Origin: Catonia carolina
Lineage: Eukaryota; Arthropoda; Insecta; Hemiptera; Achilidae
Direction of reading: 5' to 3'
Length of the DNA: 64,000 nucleotides
Assembly (NCBI GenBank): GCA_035578175.1
Contig: JAQMRL010000010.1
Location: 36,526,784 to 36,590,783, forward strand
In this document: positions 47,669 to 59,172 of the stretch, in pieces
How positions within the stretch are numbered: position 1 is the first letter of the stretch
Layout: every line of letters begins with the position of its first letter
The notes under the pieces: model-generated
The model's database searches: none
What the model was told of the DNA's origin: nothing
Seen by the model: only the letters and a program-made list of their open reading frames with translations
Program-made: the position numbers and the translations under genes

Positions 47669-50444
47669 AACTAATATAATAAATATAACTAATAAACTAA
47701 TATAGTTAAGAGAATGAAAAACTTAAGAAAAGTCAAATATCCATAGATTTTTGACCATTGCGATATTTCCGAAAATAAAAAAACATAAAATACAAAGAAT
47801 GTTAATGAATTTTTAATTACCATTGTGTTTAAGGCAAGTACAAACAATTAAATCGATTCTATCTTGAAGTTATAGTTAAACTATTGTCTAATTAAATTTT
47901 TATACCTATAAATTATTTTTATATTTTTTAATCTTGCCCGATATACTCATACACTAGGGTAAGAGAAAGCAAAAATATGCATCATGAGAAAAACGGTTTG
48001 TAGCAAAATGTATTCACAGGACTTTCTAATTTCTATTGTTTTTCAACTAATTATTTATAAGTACAGTACATGAACTCTTTTAAAACTTCTGGTTGCTTGA
48101 ATTTTGTCCAAAAGATTTGTCAGTAAACCTTATGCAACCAATCATATTTTTATCAGTAAGCGTTATTACTTTCTGTGGGAAAAAATTACTGAGGTCACCG
48201 TGGTAACACTATTTATTAATTTTTTTAAAATATTTCCAGATGGCTCAGAACTTAATTAGACCAAATATATTTAACAAATATTTATAAATTTAGTCAAAAA
48301 ACGAAATTTGTAAAAAAATGTTTTTTCTCGTTTTTCAAGTTAGGACCGCCCTTAAGGTATATGCGTGAAATTAAGATAATACTTTGTTACTAGCAACACA
48401 AAGAAATCGTTTGTAGTATAGATGTAGAAGAGGAGTACCCATGAATACGTACATAAAAATATTTTGAAAAATTCGTTGGGTTAGGAAATTAGGGGGGAGT
48501 CTACCTAAATTTTTTTATTTTTTACTGATACTCAGAAGCAATAAACGTTTTATCACAATAAAATAGTGTCTTTAATAGCATTTAAAATAATATTCTAAGT
48601 TTAAAAAATATTTACCCGCACCCCTACAATTAACCAAAATAACGGATTTTAGCGCAATCTTAGAACGAACATATTATCTTTTTAATTAATTGTTTAATCA
48701 AATTTATTTAACGTTATGTCAAATTAAAGAGAAAATTCGGTTCTGTGATCTGTAAAAAGCTTTTGTTAAGATATCGTCTGCAAGGAACAAATTATTTTTT
48801 TTAATTAGTAAGCAAAAATTTACTTAATTCTTTATGGCATTGAGCTAATTTTAAAATTTTTACCATAAAGGTTACAGTAAAATAAGCTCTATCAGATCAC
48901 AGAATGTGTAAATGTGAACAATTTAAACGAAATTACAGCTCCAGCTTCTTTAGATCAAACGTTATGTTCGTTCTAGCAGTTAACTAACTCAAATCAAAAA
49001 CAGTTAACAAACTCAAATAAACTACACGCAAAAAAATAATTTGCGGAAAACGATAAAACAAAATTACTAAGTTTTTTCTTACTGCTACGACACCCATTTA
49101 TATTTATTTTTATAATGTTACTTAGCAACTACCGAAGATAAAACAAATTACACCATCTTTTTAAGAAAAGAATGGAGATTAATAATTGTGAACATAAAAG
49201 GTTTTTGCCAAAAACAATTTTTTGGTGTAAAATAAAGGCAGACCCCCCCCCCTTAAAATGAATCTTTTTCAACGCAAAGAAATCACTTTATTTAATTTTG
49301 TATTGATGGAATAATAATACAATAAAAATATTTAGGTCAACAGCGTGACTATCATGACAACAATGGCAGACATATTTCTTGAATTATGTATGCAATATCA
49401 CGAGTTGCATTATTTTAGTACCTATGTAATTTAGCTTATCATGTTTCGTACACTAGAGCGATGTTGATGATGACTCAAATAGAAACTGATGGAGTGTTCT
49501 ATAGCATATATCTAAGTTAGGTCAGAACAGTATCAGTACGACACGCTTGGCCGAATTTACGATGCGTTGTTGATTGATGGTCGAGACTATAGGCATAAAA
49601 TTTGGCGGGAGCTGGTAAAGCAGTTTGATGGAGTGTCCGGGGTAATCCAGCCCCTAGGCTATAAAATTTAAGAGAGAAACTAGTGAGAAGGGGTCAGATA
49701 CGGTTCTTTCACTATCCGCTTGACATTTATAGCGAATCCCATAAAGTTAAACGAGAAAAAATATTAATAAATTTAATTTACATCAGGTGATTTATTATTC
49801 TATTTGAATTTTACAGGTTAACTAAACATGATTCTGTTAAAAATCGTTTTTTATGAAACTTAAATAATAAATTTATTCAACATAAACAAATATTTCATAA
49901 CTTATAAACGACAGATCTATAAATAATATAACTTTATTAGTATCCTTGGAGATATTGAAGTCTTGATGATCAAATCAAAATTTAAAGACACTAAATAATT
50001 TCAAAATTTTGGCAAATCTTTCGGGAGTTAATGTAGGTATTCAATTTTGCTTAAAGATAAAATTAAAGTATTAAATATATATACAGCGCCAACATTTTTC
50101 TATGTGTTATGATATTAAAACGTACTTTACTAGAAAAATAACAAAACGGATGTACATTTACGATTTTGTTAATCATTTAACAAATTTAATTTTTTTTCTA
50201 CTTCTACCACTAATCGTCATCTCATAATTGTCATCATTATCATCTCTATCATGGTCATCGTCATCTTCAGCTTCAAAAACTTCATGTTTCAAGATATTTA
50301 CGCACAGTTCAGTAAATTTAGTTTTATTTTATGTTCACAGTTTAGTCTTTTTTTGAAACGCACTACTGAGTGAGGTTTATATTTCCATTCTAAAAACGTT
50401 ATTACTCAGATTTTTATCATATTTTATTAAATTTTATAAACATA
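47669..50444. other. Long AT-rich spacer
   Basis: No ORF, repeat end or RNA gene recognised. A C-run lies at 49242-49251. A GC-richer patch at about 49535-49700 is unidentified. Confidence 0.45.
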
Positions 50445-50745
50445 ATAATATTTTATTCCACATAATATGATACAACATATAGGAAAAATTACAAAAATCA
50501 GTATACAAAATGTAACCTAAATAAAATTTCACTAAAGCACCTTAAATTAAAAACAATGAAATGAAATGAAATTAAAACAAATAGGAATTTTATATAAAAT
50601 GTGGAACTAGGTATCTCCTGTAGCAAAAGCTGTGATGGAAGATACTGTACATGAAAATACAGTGTCAAAGATATAGCAACATATAGACAATATTAATGAA
50701 AATAAACATAAAATTACAACAAAGAGATAAAATACCAATTAATAC
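50445..50745. repeat. Dispersed repeat family F, copy 2
   Basis: It aligns with 3541-3800 in the same orientation: ATAATATGATACAACATA, AAATGTAACCTAAAT, GGAATTTTATATAAAATGTG, GTATCTCCTGTAG and CAACATATAGACAATATTAA. No transposase fragment follows it here, unlike copy 1. Confidence 0.55.
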
Positions 50746-52295
50746 AATTTACGACAATCTTTGACCGCAAAGCAAAAGCGGATAACTAATCAAAGGTGTA
50801 ACTATAAAAAAAAGTATCAATCAGATGTCTTTCTTATAATTATTTATTATAAAATTATATTTAGTTTATAATTACATTTAAAAAAAACTGATTGGATGAA
50901 ATTTACACTTAATAAAAATTAACGAAATATTGACAATATTTAAAATTAAAAATCTGAAGTAGGCTAAATTACTAGTAATCAAAAATTACTAAGTAATCTG
51001 TAGTAGTATTTGTACCAACAAACACGATGTAATACAAGGATTTTTTTTAACTTTTATTATTATCGGAATCTGTACACTACTGACAACCACCTTTATTTTG
51101 TAGCTGATTTTGCTGTATTTTTGACTTGAAGTAAACGAGGATTTACAAGGACCACCAGTGAAGTATGTTTACGGTAGTTGTCAGTTAGTCGTCAACTGAT
51201 GAAATAACGAAGTTCGTCGCCCAACTGATGTTACTTAACAATCAATTGCAACTTCATATCACATGGCTGACGACTGGCCTTAGGAACACTAGGAAAATTG
51301 AAAAATTTAGTACCCGTTAACCACAATACCAGAATTATTTCCGAAGTTACAACTACAAAAGTAGACTATACTATATGTACATATATATATATTTCCAGAG
51401 CCTAGATCATTTGTTCTCATTGAAAATTCCTAACACAAAACCATAACATCGTTTTGATTTTTAAATCTAAGTTTTCATCAATCATTTGAGACATTCATCC
51501 GGTAAGAAGTCGAAGGCATTTGTCACACATAGCACAGACAGTGTAGGGTCGGATCTGATACGATAGGGTGTTACATGTATATATGTACGTTACATCAGAT
51601 TTTTGGACGTCCATTACCACCACGGCTTTCTTTCATTTGTAACCACCCGTCATCGCAGCGACATTTACACATTTGTTTCATTGTGGAAGTCATATTTTAT
51701 TTTAAGTTTTCATTTTTCTTCCCAAGTACAGATTTTTTAAAATTAAAATTTCTGTTACAAAAAATATATTACAAAATTTCTGATATTATCACCGGTACTA
51801 GATTTATAAGAACAATTTTTTCGTTAATGATTTGTCAATTTTTAATAACCTTTTCAGGTAAAAGTTAGATTACTCCCTTATCAGTAATATCATCTACGCA
51901 TATATAAAATATAATATTACATAGGATCAAATTATAATAGAAATAAACCATAGAATAAAATAAAAATAATTGATTTATCAAGCAAAAATTGAGAGACCAA
52001 AAGAGTGAAGTTGAAGTCACTTTTGTTGTAACTATTCCTGAAGAGATAATGACATTAGCTGAATACTTATTCAAATATCAGGTCAACAAAAATTTTCATC
52101 TACACCTACAGAATTATGCTCTGCCGAGTATATCTAATAGTATGGGAAAGCACAGATTGAAAGGTTCCACAGTCTGGTGCTGTGGTATGTGTAAGTACTT
52201 GATCAGCTTGATAATTTCGGCAAGAGAGTGTATCTGCTATATTTGATTCGGTCATCTGTAAAGATTTTCCAGGAAGGTAGAAATTTCCGCGGATC
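50746..52295. other. AT-rich spacer
   Basis: ORFs at 51575-51868 (+), 51865-52074 (-) and 51989-52246 (+) have no recognised motifs and overlap one another; none is supported. Confidence 0.45.
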
Positions 52296-52377
52296 AGGCT
52301 GACCCGTTGGTGTAGTCATCAGTGTAAATGTCTTCTATATCAGGGGTCGAGGTTTCAATTCCTGGTCAGATCTGAAA
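52296..52377 (+). repeat. tRNA-like SINE head next to LINE 3' end
   Basis: CTGACCCGTTGGTGTAGTCA resembles an A-box region and GAGGTTTCAATTCCTGGTCA a B-box (GGTTTCAATTCC) about 45 bases later, with a GGTCAG end. It sits directly at the GAA tail of the minus-strand LINE end at 52378. It may be a separate SINE or part of a composite one. Confidence 0.4.
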
Positions 52378-52432
52378 CTTCTTCTTTTTGCTATCAATGA
52401 TTAGGTTCATGCCTATTCCGAACTCACTTCTA

Positions 52433-53194
52433 CGAGGAAGGGTCAAAAAGTTCCCGGAATGGGTTAACAAAAATTTATTGAAAGCATTTTCACTTTATTT
52501 TTATTCAAAATACTCTCCTCATGCATCTACACACTTATTCCACCATTCATAAAATTGTAGGAAACAGTCCTGAAAGCCGTTTTTCAAAAGTTTTACCAAC
52601 CACATTGTCACATTTTCCATCACCTCTGATGAATCAGCGAAACGATGTCCCTTCAATGTCATTTTCAGCTGTGGAAACAGGTAAAAATCTGGTGGTGCAA
52701 GATCTGGAGAATATGAAGGGTGTTTCAGAGTAGTAACATTGATCTTTGCACGGTACCGTTTCACCATTAGGGATCATGGTCAACGATCTCATCTGTGGTG
52801 GAAGTGGAAGGCCACCCAGTCCGAAAGTCATCTTCAATAGTTGTGCGACCGTCAAAAAAACGTTTTTACCATTCGTAAACTGCCGTTTTCTTCGTCGCAT
52901 ACTTTTTCCGTATGGTTTCTTCAGCATTTCAAAAGTCTCCGAGGGTGATTTCTTCAGCAACACATAGAATTTGAAATTGGTACGCTGCTCTGATAAGAAA
53001 TTTCACAATCTGACGAAAGCAAAAAATTATCTCTAAAATATCATACACCGCAAGCAGGAAACCAACTCCAACCTGCTGAGCGGTATAGCACCTTCCCTAA
53101 TAGTGACGCCAAGCTCCCACACAAAAATTTCCCTTCCAGCAAACAAATGCTTGACTGTACGAGACCATTCCGGAAACTTTTTGACCCTACCTCG
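52433..53194 (-). mobile_element. Mariner-like DNA transposon derivative (762 bp)
   Basis: The terminal inverted repeats begin CGAGGAAGGGTCAAAAAGTT (from 52433) and, on the other strand, CGAGGTAGGGTCAAAAAGTT (from 53194), and continue through TCCGGAATGG. TA flanks both ends (52431-52432 and 53195-53196). It inserted into the 3' UTR of the LINE fragment: the sequences left and right join to match the uninterrupted 3' end at 7975-8050. At 762 bp it is an internally deleted copy. Confidence 0.85.
52519..52985 (-). pseudogene. Mariner transposase remnant with central deletion
   Basis: From about 52985 the minus strand gives ETFEMLKKPYGKSMRR, the N-terminal helix-turn-helix of mariner transposases, then (frameshifted) RPSTSTTDEIVDH, the linker after the DNA-binding domain. 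It then jumps to HPSYSPDLAPPDFYLFPQLK and the C-terminal FQDCFLQFYEWWNKCV block (52767-52519). PPDFYLF holds the third catalytic aspartate; the region with the first two is missing. The pieces lie in three frames, so no useful protein is made. Confidence 0.8.
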
Positions 53195-53300
53195 TATATA
53201 ATATATTTTATTGTTTTCAGCGAATAGCTATTTATCACACTTTCCACAATTTAGCTACTGCCATCTTCTCCGTGGCCTTTAAATGACTCTTCATCGTTGT

Positions 53301-53469
53301 TGGCGCAGTTGGTAACGTGCTCGCCTCTCATCATGCGGTCTTGGGTTCGAATCCCATTCAGGCACGGCATCTTTTCATACGTTACAAAAATCATTTCATC
53401 CTTCACCGTCTGCATTAGCAGTAATTGCAGAACAGTCGGACGTTAAACCAAAAAAAAAAAAAAAAAAAA
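53301..53469 (+). repeat. tRNA-headed SINE C, copy 3 (full length) with target-site duplication
   Basis: The head TGGCGCAGTTGGTAACGTGC (A-box) and GGGTTCGAATCCC (B-box) are well preserved. The body CATTCAGGCACGGCATC and CACCGTCTGCATTAGCAG follows and it ends in a long A-run (53449-53469). The 11-bp duplication TTCATCGTTGT flanks it (53290-53300 and 53470-53480). An 11-bp duplication with a poly(A) tail is what LINE-machinery insertion produces. Confidence 0.88.
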
Positions 53470-53858
53470 TTCATCGTTGTGGTCTATAGTTCCTCCCTTT
53501 AAGGGTATTCTCCCTTCAAGCATTCTTTCCAGATGCAGCGTCCATTTACCACGATTAATTTTTTATTCTTTCGTTTAAGCTTTCTACGTATTTCCAAATC
53601 GGCTCTTATTTCTTTATTCCATTTATATGATCTAATCTTGTGTTCTCTTTTGTCCTTCGTAGGAACCTCTTCTCTGCTGCCTGAATCTTGCTCTTTTGTG
53701 ACTTTGTAGTGACCCAAGCAAGACTCACTTCCAAAACGAACAGGGGGAGTAGCCATCATATAAAATTTTATTTTTAGTCTTCCTCTAACCTTGTTTTGCA
53801 GTGTTCTGCTGATGGCCAATGCTCTGAAACTTTTACACCATAAATTTTCATATGTCAC

Positions 53859-55127
53859 CCTTCACCGTCTTCATTAGCCTTTATATGTGTAAGAATTGAA
53901 CGTAAAACTTATGGTACCCACTATTCATTCCTACATTTTTGAATAAATGTTATACTGTTTTCGGTAATTAAGTTGACCAGAGTTCATTGATTTCTTCTTG
54001 AATGTGAACGTAATTTATCAAGGTACTGCAATTTTCTATTCGTTGGCTTTTGAATGATTATCACCAGTAAGGTACATTTTTATACCCAAATAGAAATTGT
54101 AAAACTATTGTGAGTTACGTATTTAAAAAAATATATATGTATGTATTTTTATTACTTTTTGTAATTTTATACGATCTTGTATTTGTTATTTAAACCTTTA
54201 TGAGTTAGTCGTAGGTAATTAGTTTTATTTTTAGTGTTGTTATGGTCAAATAATTTGACGTCTATAATAATTGGTGATTTACAATCTACCACGAAATCGT
54301 TAGTAATATCTTAAGCAAAGTTTTGTCTAAACATGTGATTTATCAGAAGTTGTAATAGATTCTATTTTAAAACAATATTAGTCGATTACGTGGATAGTAG
54401 CCTACATAAATATTTATTAAGAATACTAGTAGGTTACTAGGAAGAAATTAATCACTGAAAACAGTCATATGATAAAATTATTGATTTATTTTACTTCTTA
54501 ACAAGATAGTACTTTAGTATTCCATCATACGAAAGGGAGCCATCATACGAAAGGAGTTAGCCTTTTAGTAGCAGAAGTGAGATTGGGGTTTGAACTCATC
54601 CCCAGTAAACGTCATTTTTCAACGAGAACGTGTCGCACGTAATCGCTTTCCAGTTCGCGCCTTCAACCCTGGTTTTTACCATATTTTTGTTATTCAAAAC
54701 AGGGGAAGATCCTTGTCAGGAAATAAAATTTGTGTCTTGTTTTATTAGGTTTTTCGCGTCGATGGCAAAACAAGAGAGTGTCGCTGACCGGCACTCGTAA
54801 AGCTGGTGACCATTATATAGCCGGTTTTTATAAGGGGAGTAGAACAGCGAGTGGTTCTTCCATTACAATTTCTCCCATCCATCCCTTTATAGTCCTTGAC
54901 AGACATGCCTATGAATATTTTTGTATCCATGTTTTATGAACAGAAGAAATCCAAGTGGAATATAAAATCTAAAAATGACTTTATTTAATTATTCATTATT
55001 ACATTTTCAAATATCAATATTTATAATAATTTCTGATAAAACGAATTTTCATTAAATAATAATGTTCATCTCAAATAGATAGGAAATTGAAATACTAATG
55101 AGTATCTTATAAAATCTCTGTGTAAAA
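53859..55127. other. Spacer, mostly AT-rich
   Basis: A 15-base direct duplication, CCATCATACGAAAGG, lies at about 54522-54556. A GC-richer stretch at about 54600-54900 encodes overlapping short ORFs on both strands with no recognised motif. Confidence 0.4.
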
Positions 55128-55632
55128 AAAAAAGTTACTGACTACATACATTGATTTACAGATTAGGAAAAATTTCTTAAAACACTATGTTTAGATTGTA
55201 GCATTATACGGGAATGAAACGTGGTTGATAGGGGCTGTAGAAGGGAAGAGGATAGAAGCTTTTGAAATTTGGTGTTACAGGAAAATGTTAAAAATTAGGT
55301 GGGTGGACAAAATAAGTAGTTTAGAGGTTTTTAGACGAGTGGATGAAAAAATAAGTATTTGGAAGAAAAAATAAGTATATGGAAATATCTTACCAGAATA
55401 ACGGATAGGCTAGTGGGGGACATCTTAAGACATCCAGGTATTGGTCTATGAATAATGGAGCGTAGATAGTATTGAGGGAGTGAATTGTAGGGGGATGCAA
55501 AGGTTAGAATATTTAGAACACATTACAAAATATGTAGAGTGTTACAGGTATGTAGATATTGAACTACTTGCGCAATATAGAACAGCTTGGAGAACTTCAT
55601 CAAATCAGTCGAGAGACTGATGACAAAAAATT
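55128..55632 (+). pseudogene. LINE reverse transcriptase, 3'-end fragment (tail family 1, copy 2)
   Basis: This matches 4340-4830 closely: ATTGATTTACAGAT, GTAGCATTATACGGGA, AAGAGGATAGAAGCTTTTGA, TTAGGTGGGTGGACAAAATA and the 3' end GAGAGACTGATGACAAAAA. In translation it gives the EAFEIWCYRKMLKIRWVDK block. It is truncated further into the gene than copy 1 and carries an extra duplicated AAAAAATAAGTAT segment. Confidence 0.7.
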
Positions 55633-56093
55633 TATAGTCTCATGAAGTATCGAGTTGTATGTACAGGGTTCTACCTTCGATTTCCGAAATTGTGGGCATA
55701 ATTAATAGCAAACTTTCTACCTATTAATATAATTTTACAATTTTACAATATTTTTTATTTCATTGATTTGGTTTAACTTTGATGTCATATTTGTGTCTTG
55801 TATGTTTCTTTACAACTCTACTTTACTCATTCTCATGCCCGATCATCTCGTTCACAGCACATCTGTTTTTGTAATTTAATAGCATTAAGTAGAGACTATA
55901 TTGCAAAAATCACTGTCTGTTCTATAAACAGGAATTGATTTTATTGATATAACATTGGATCAAGTGTTTGATATAATTTTATCAATGGGTCACGAAAACT
56001 TGCAGTTATTATTTAACATGTAAATATTGTACAGACCCCAAGAAAGCATTTGTCTTTAAACAGCAATATCTTTTGAACCGTTATGTGTAAAAT
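55633..56093. other. AT-rich spacer
   Basis: Nothing recognised. Confidence 0.5.
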
Positions 56094-56391
56094 CAATTAT
56101 TATACATCAAATTAAAGCTTGTTTTATTGTTTTATTGTTTTATTGTTTTTATTGTTTTATTGTTGGTTACAGAATTACACTAAAATATAATACTTTATAG
56201 CCCTATACATTTTAAAGTACGCGTGAACAAAGTAATAGTACCTTGAAGTTGGGTAACTGAAAAAGTGGTTAATAACAGGATACTTTTTATGCGTAATTCG
56301 TTATATTTAATACACTGTTAATTGCCAAAAACGTTAATGTGTATCCTGTAACCAACAATAAAACAAGCTTTAATTTGATATGTCATAATTG
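56094..56391. mobile_element. MITE (298 bp) with tandem octamer in its left arm
   Basis: The left end CAATTATTATACATCAAATT and the reverse complement of the right end, CAATTATGACATATCAAATT, continue together through AAAGCTTGTTTTATTG, then GTTGGTTACAG and ATACAC/TTACAC. The left arm holds five GTTTTATT units (56121-56161); the right arm has one. There is no ORF. The superfamily is undetermined. Confidence 0.75.
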
Positions 56392-56396
56392 TTACT

Positions 56397-56426
56397 GAAA
56401 ACTCCAGTCTTTAGACTGGAGTTTTC
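56397..56426. repeat. Perfect 14-bp stem hairpin
   Basis: GAAAACTCCAGTCT, TT, AGACTGGAGTTTTC: a perfect inverted repeat with a two-base spacer, five bases to the right of the MITE end. It may be part of a larger palindromic element or an independent cruciform-prone site. Confidence 0.8.
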
Positions 56427-56544
56427 TTTCGTGAATCAGATTTTAATTTAGGCTAATAATACGTAAATGACACCTGACCAACAGAAGTAGTTAAAACATT
56501 AATAATGTTTTATAGGCCCTATTTTGTTAGTTGACCAGATCATA

Positions 56545-56891
56545 TCTGTTAGTTGCAGGGCTAAAAAAAATTCTGTTTCTTATCACACGGTCAGCCAGTT
56601 AAATATGACTGAATCATTTAATAAGAGAAGAGGCAGAGATGTATAACACTAACGAGAGTTATCTCTTCTGAAAGTAATAAATTTCATTGTACAGCCGTAC
56701 CCTGTGGCGAATGAAGTGAAGGTGTCATTTGCAGAGTGAAAAATTTGTGCTTTTCAGAGGGCCCGGCATGCTGATAAGTGTATTTTTCCACTCAATGAAG
56801 AAGGCATGGTGAGCCACTTCACTTCTCGTTTTACTTAGTAAAACCTCTACAGGGACAAACCAGCTTTTCGGCTGATGACGTAAACATCAAC
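56545..56891 (+). repeat. Interspersed repeat family A, copy 7 (5' truncated)
   Basis: It starts at TCTGTTAGTTGCAGGGC, lacking about 40 bases of the full 5' end, and ends GATGACGTAAACATCAACAG. It contains GGGCCCGGCATGCTGATAAG and TTACTTAGTAAAACCTC. Confidence 0.8.
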
Positions 56892-57107
56892 AGACCCTAT
56901 TCAATATTAAAATATTTTATTGAACTTTGTTATAATCCTTACAAACGATAAGTTTCAAAAATTATGTATTCTGATATTGTTGTCAAGGTAAAAAATTAAA
57001 AAACTGAAATTGTTTTCGATCAATAATACGTTCTTTCATTGGCGAAAGTAATTATTAATTTGTTTTCTGTTAGGCGAATCGGACAATTTTTTATTTTTAT
57101 TTTTTAA

Positions 57108-57420
57108 TTCCTAATGTGTTCGTTGCAATCTGTTCAATTCAGAATAATAAGCAACCCCATGACCCAATGAGATGAAGATAATGTGTATGGCGTGTAAATG
57201 AGGCGTAGTCTTGTACAGATCCAGGCCGATTATTCCTGAGAGAGTATGGTTAATCTAACCCCAACCATAAAAGTACACCGGTAACCACTGTCTAGTATTC
57301 AAATCCGTTTAAAAGTAACTACCTTTACTAGGATTTGAACCAGGAACCTTTGTCTTCGACAATCAGTTGTTAAACAGCTGATCCGCGGCGAAGACTTTAC
57401 CTCTAGACCAACCCGGTGTG
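57108..57420 (-). repeat. tRNA-headed SINE B, copy 4 (full length)
   Basis: On the minus strand it starts CACCGGGTTGGTCTAGAGG (A-box) and has GGTTCAAATCC as the B-box, then the body through GGTTACCGGTGTACTTTTAT, CATCTCATTGGGTCATGGGG and TTGCAACGAACACATTAGG. It is the best preserved copy and, with 47044-47360, defines a unit of about 315 bp. Confidence 0.8.
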
Positions 57421-57424
57421 TCCC

Positions 57425-57841
57425 GATAAAATTTAGTACATTTTACGCGAGGTTTCATTCAAAATTGAACGGCCACCGTAACCCGCTTGTAAGGGGAATT
57501 CTGATCAATCCTCGGCTCGCCAGACGACTAAAAAGAAGATGGAGCAGAGACCTGCTGAGATGACACCATTCCACTACTTTCCACCATTTCACCACTCTGT
57601 GCTACTGTTATCCCCATCATTTATCATCAAATTTCTTAGTTTTTAATACTTGTTAATTTGTTATGTCTATTTGCTATGTTTGTTACTATTTGTATGTTTT
57701 TTATTTTTTGAACCCAAAATGAATGTCAATGGACATGTAATTTTATCCTACAACCACTGTGATTTATATTACTCTGTGCTAAAATTTGGTCGTTGTATTG
57801 TTATTGTACAGTTCCAAATAAATAATAAAAGAAAAAAAAAA
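57425..57841 (+). mobile_element. Possible LINE 3' end with poly(A) tail
   Basis: A short possible C-terminus (RRLKRRWSRDLLR, about 57523-57563) is followed by a T-rich ~270-base stretch, then AAATAAATAATAAAAG and a ten-base A-run. This arrangement looks like a LINE 3' UTR, but no RT motif is present to prove it. The ORF at 57650-57976 crosses the A-run and is unlikely to be a gene. Confidence 0.35.
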
Positions 57842-59103
57842 CATTTTGCTAAAATTGGCTTAATCAAGAAGGCATGTATTATGTATGTAAAATTCGGGAA
57901 TGGTTTTTTTTTAAATTTAATATCATCCGTTTACATCAAAGATAATTGCAATTCTTTTGATTCAACCCAAGGTTAATATCTAGTAAAGTAACCGTGATTC
58001 AACCTATAAAGATGTAATGGAAAAATAATACAGTTACAATGAACTTAAGATACATTTAAGTTAAGTTGAATCATCATCTCTTCTTGTTTAATCTTGACTA
58101 CCTGTGAATCAAGTGATGAATCACTGAATATCTCTTCAAACAATGAAACGATTCATAAATAGGCAACGTTACTTTTATAAAGGTACTAAATTACTGAACA
58201 ACCTACAAAAAAGAAAACAAAATATGACTCACATCATAGTTTTATATTTTATAAACTGAACTTATTATAAAATAAAGAGGAAATAAATACATTAATAATA
58301 TAAATTATCTGTCATGAATAATGTCTGGAGGAATATTATTCACGTGACAGGCGTTAGCCGGCGGCAATATTAATTTTATAATACTGAGGATAGAATAGCA
58401 CTAATGTATTTTGTAAAACGAAATCTTATTTTGTGTAACACATGTAAACCATAACAATAACACTTTAAATCTTTTCAATTCTTTTACTTCATGAATCACT
58501 ATCTGGATTATTTACTGGTTGGGAGACGGTATGTTATACTTAACATTTCTGATCTCATTAAGGACTCGAACTTCCACTAATCACTTACTCAATAAGCATT
58601 TGGTTGAAATAAAACAAGCGAATAAAAGGACACGAATAATAAATACTTTAATTTAAGTTAATTATATTGATATTTCAATAATTTTTGCAATCTTTTGGCC
58701 TTAGTAATTAAATTTTGGCAATATTCAAAAATGTTAACCTCGGATAGCTTAATGTTTGAAAATTGGAAATGTTTAAATAAATTTATTCGATTTGCAATTC
58801 AAATTTTTGACTGTGATTCAATATAATTCGCCTTACCGATTCTGAACGTTCCTTCAAGTACTGCTATTTACTTTAATTCTTCTTAATAATTATTTTCAGT
58901 TATTTATCTGAGATTTGCTAAAATTAACATTTCTGTAACAAAAATAATGATTGAGATACACCTTTCAATTACTCTCAATTGGAATCATTGATTTTCTGAA
59001 ATTCACCTTACGACAGTAATTCTGGAAAAAATTGATATAAGCCATGGCTTGTACTTAAATAATGATATGAGGTGATAAAAAGATAAAGAAAGAAAAAACC
59101 TGA
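57842..59103. other. AT-rich spacer
   Basis: No recognised features. Confidence 0.5.
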
Positions 59104-59172
59104 CCGGAAATCGAACAGGGACTCCTGGCACAGACGCCAGTTGCGCTGAACGCTATAACAGTAGGCCGTTGA
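59104..59172 (-). repeat. tRNA-like sequence (SINE head or tRNA pseudogene)
   Basis: The minus strand gives GGCCTACTGTTATAGCGTTC as A-box-like start and GTCCCTGTTCGATTTCCGG as a B-box-like arm, with CTGGCGTCTGTGCCAG forming a hairpin between. The spacing is tRNA-like, but the acceptor ends do not pair, so it is not a working tRNA. It resembles the head at 52296-52377 only in its GGTCAG end. Confidence 0.45.

Larger units (their letters stand above)
52378..53858 (-). pseudogene. LINE ORF2 C-terminal region (tail family 2, copy 2), split by two insertions
   Basis: From 53858 downwards the minus strand gives FYMMATPPVRFGSESC (the LLYGSE-type block), a degraded KKQESRIQAAE-like region, and, after a frameshift, KWTLHLERMLEGRIP, matching HVERMPEGRIP of the fragment at 7975-8195. 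A SINE C (53301-53469) interrupts it there. Beyond the SINE, GGCCACGGAGAAGATGGCAG corresponds to the GRPRKRW end. The 3' UTR is then split by a mariner-like element (52433-53194) and ends with the GAA-type tail near 52378. The open stretch of 119 codons (53499-53858) is the only part without stops. Confidence 0.7.

Noticed and set aside
53301..53375. Possible tRNA gene
   Set aside because: It is the head of SINE C, with body, A-run and an 11-bp target duplication.
57650..57976. 108-codon ORF
   Set aside because: It runs through an A-run that looks like a retrotransposon tail and has low-complexity ends.
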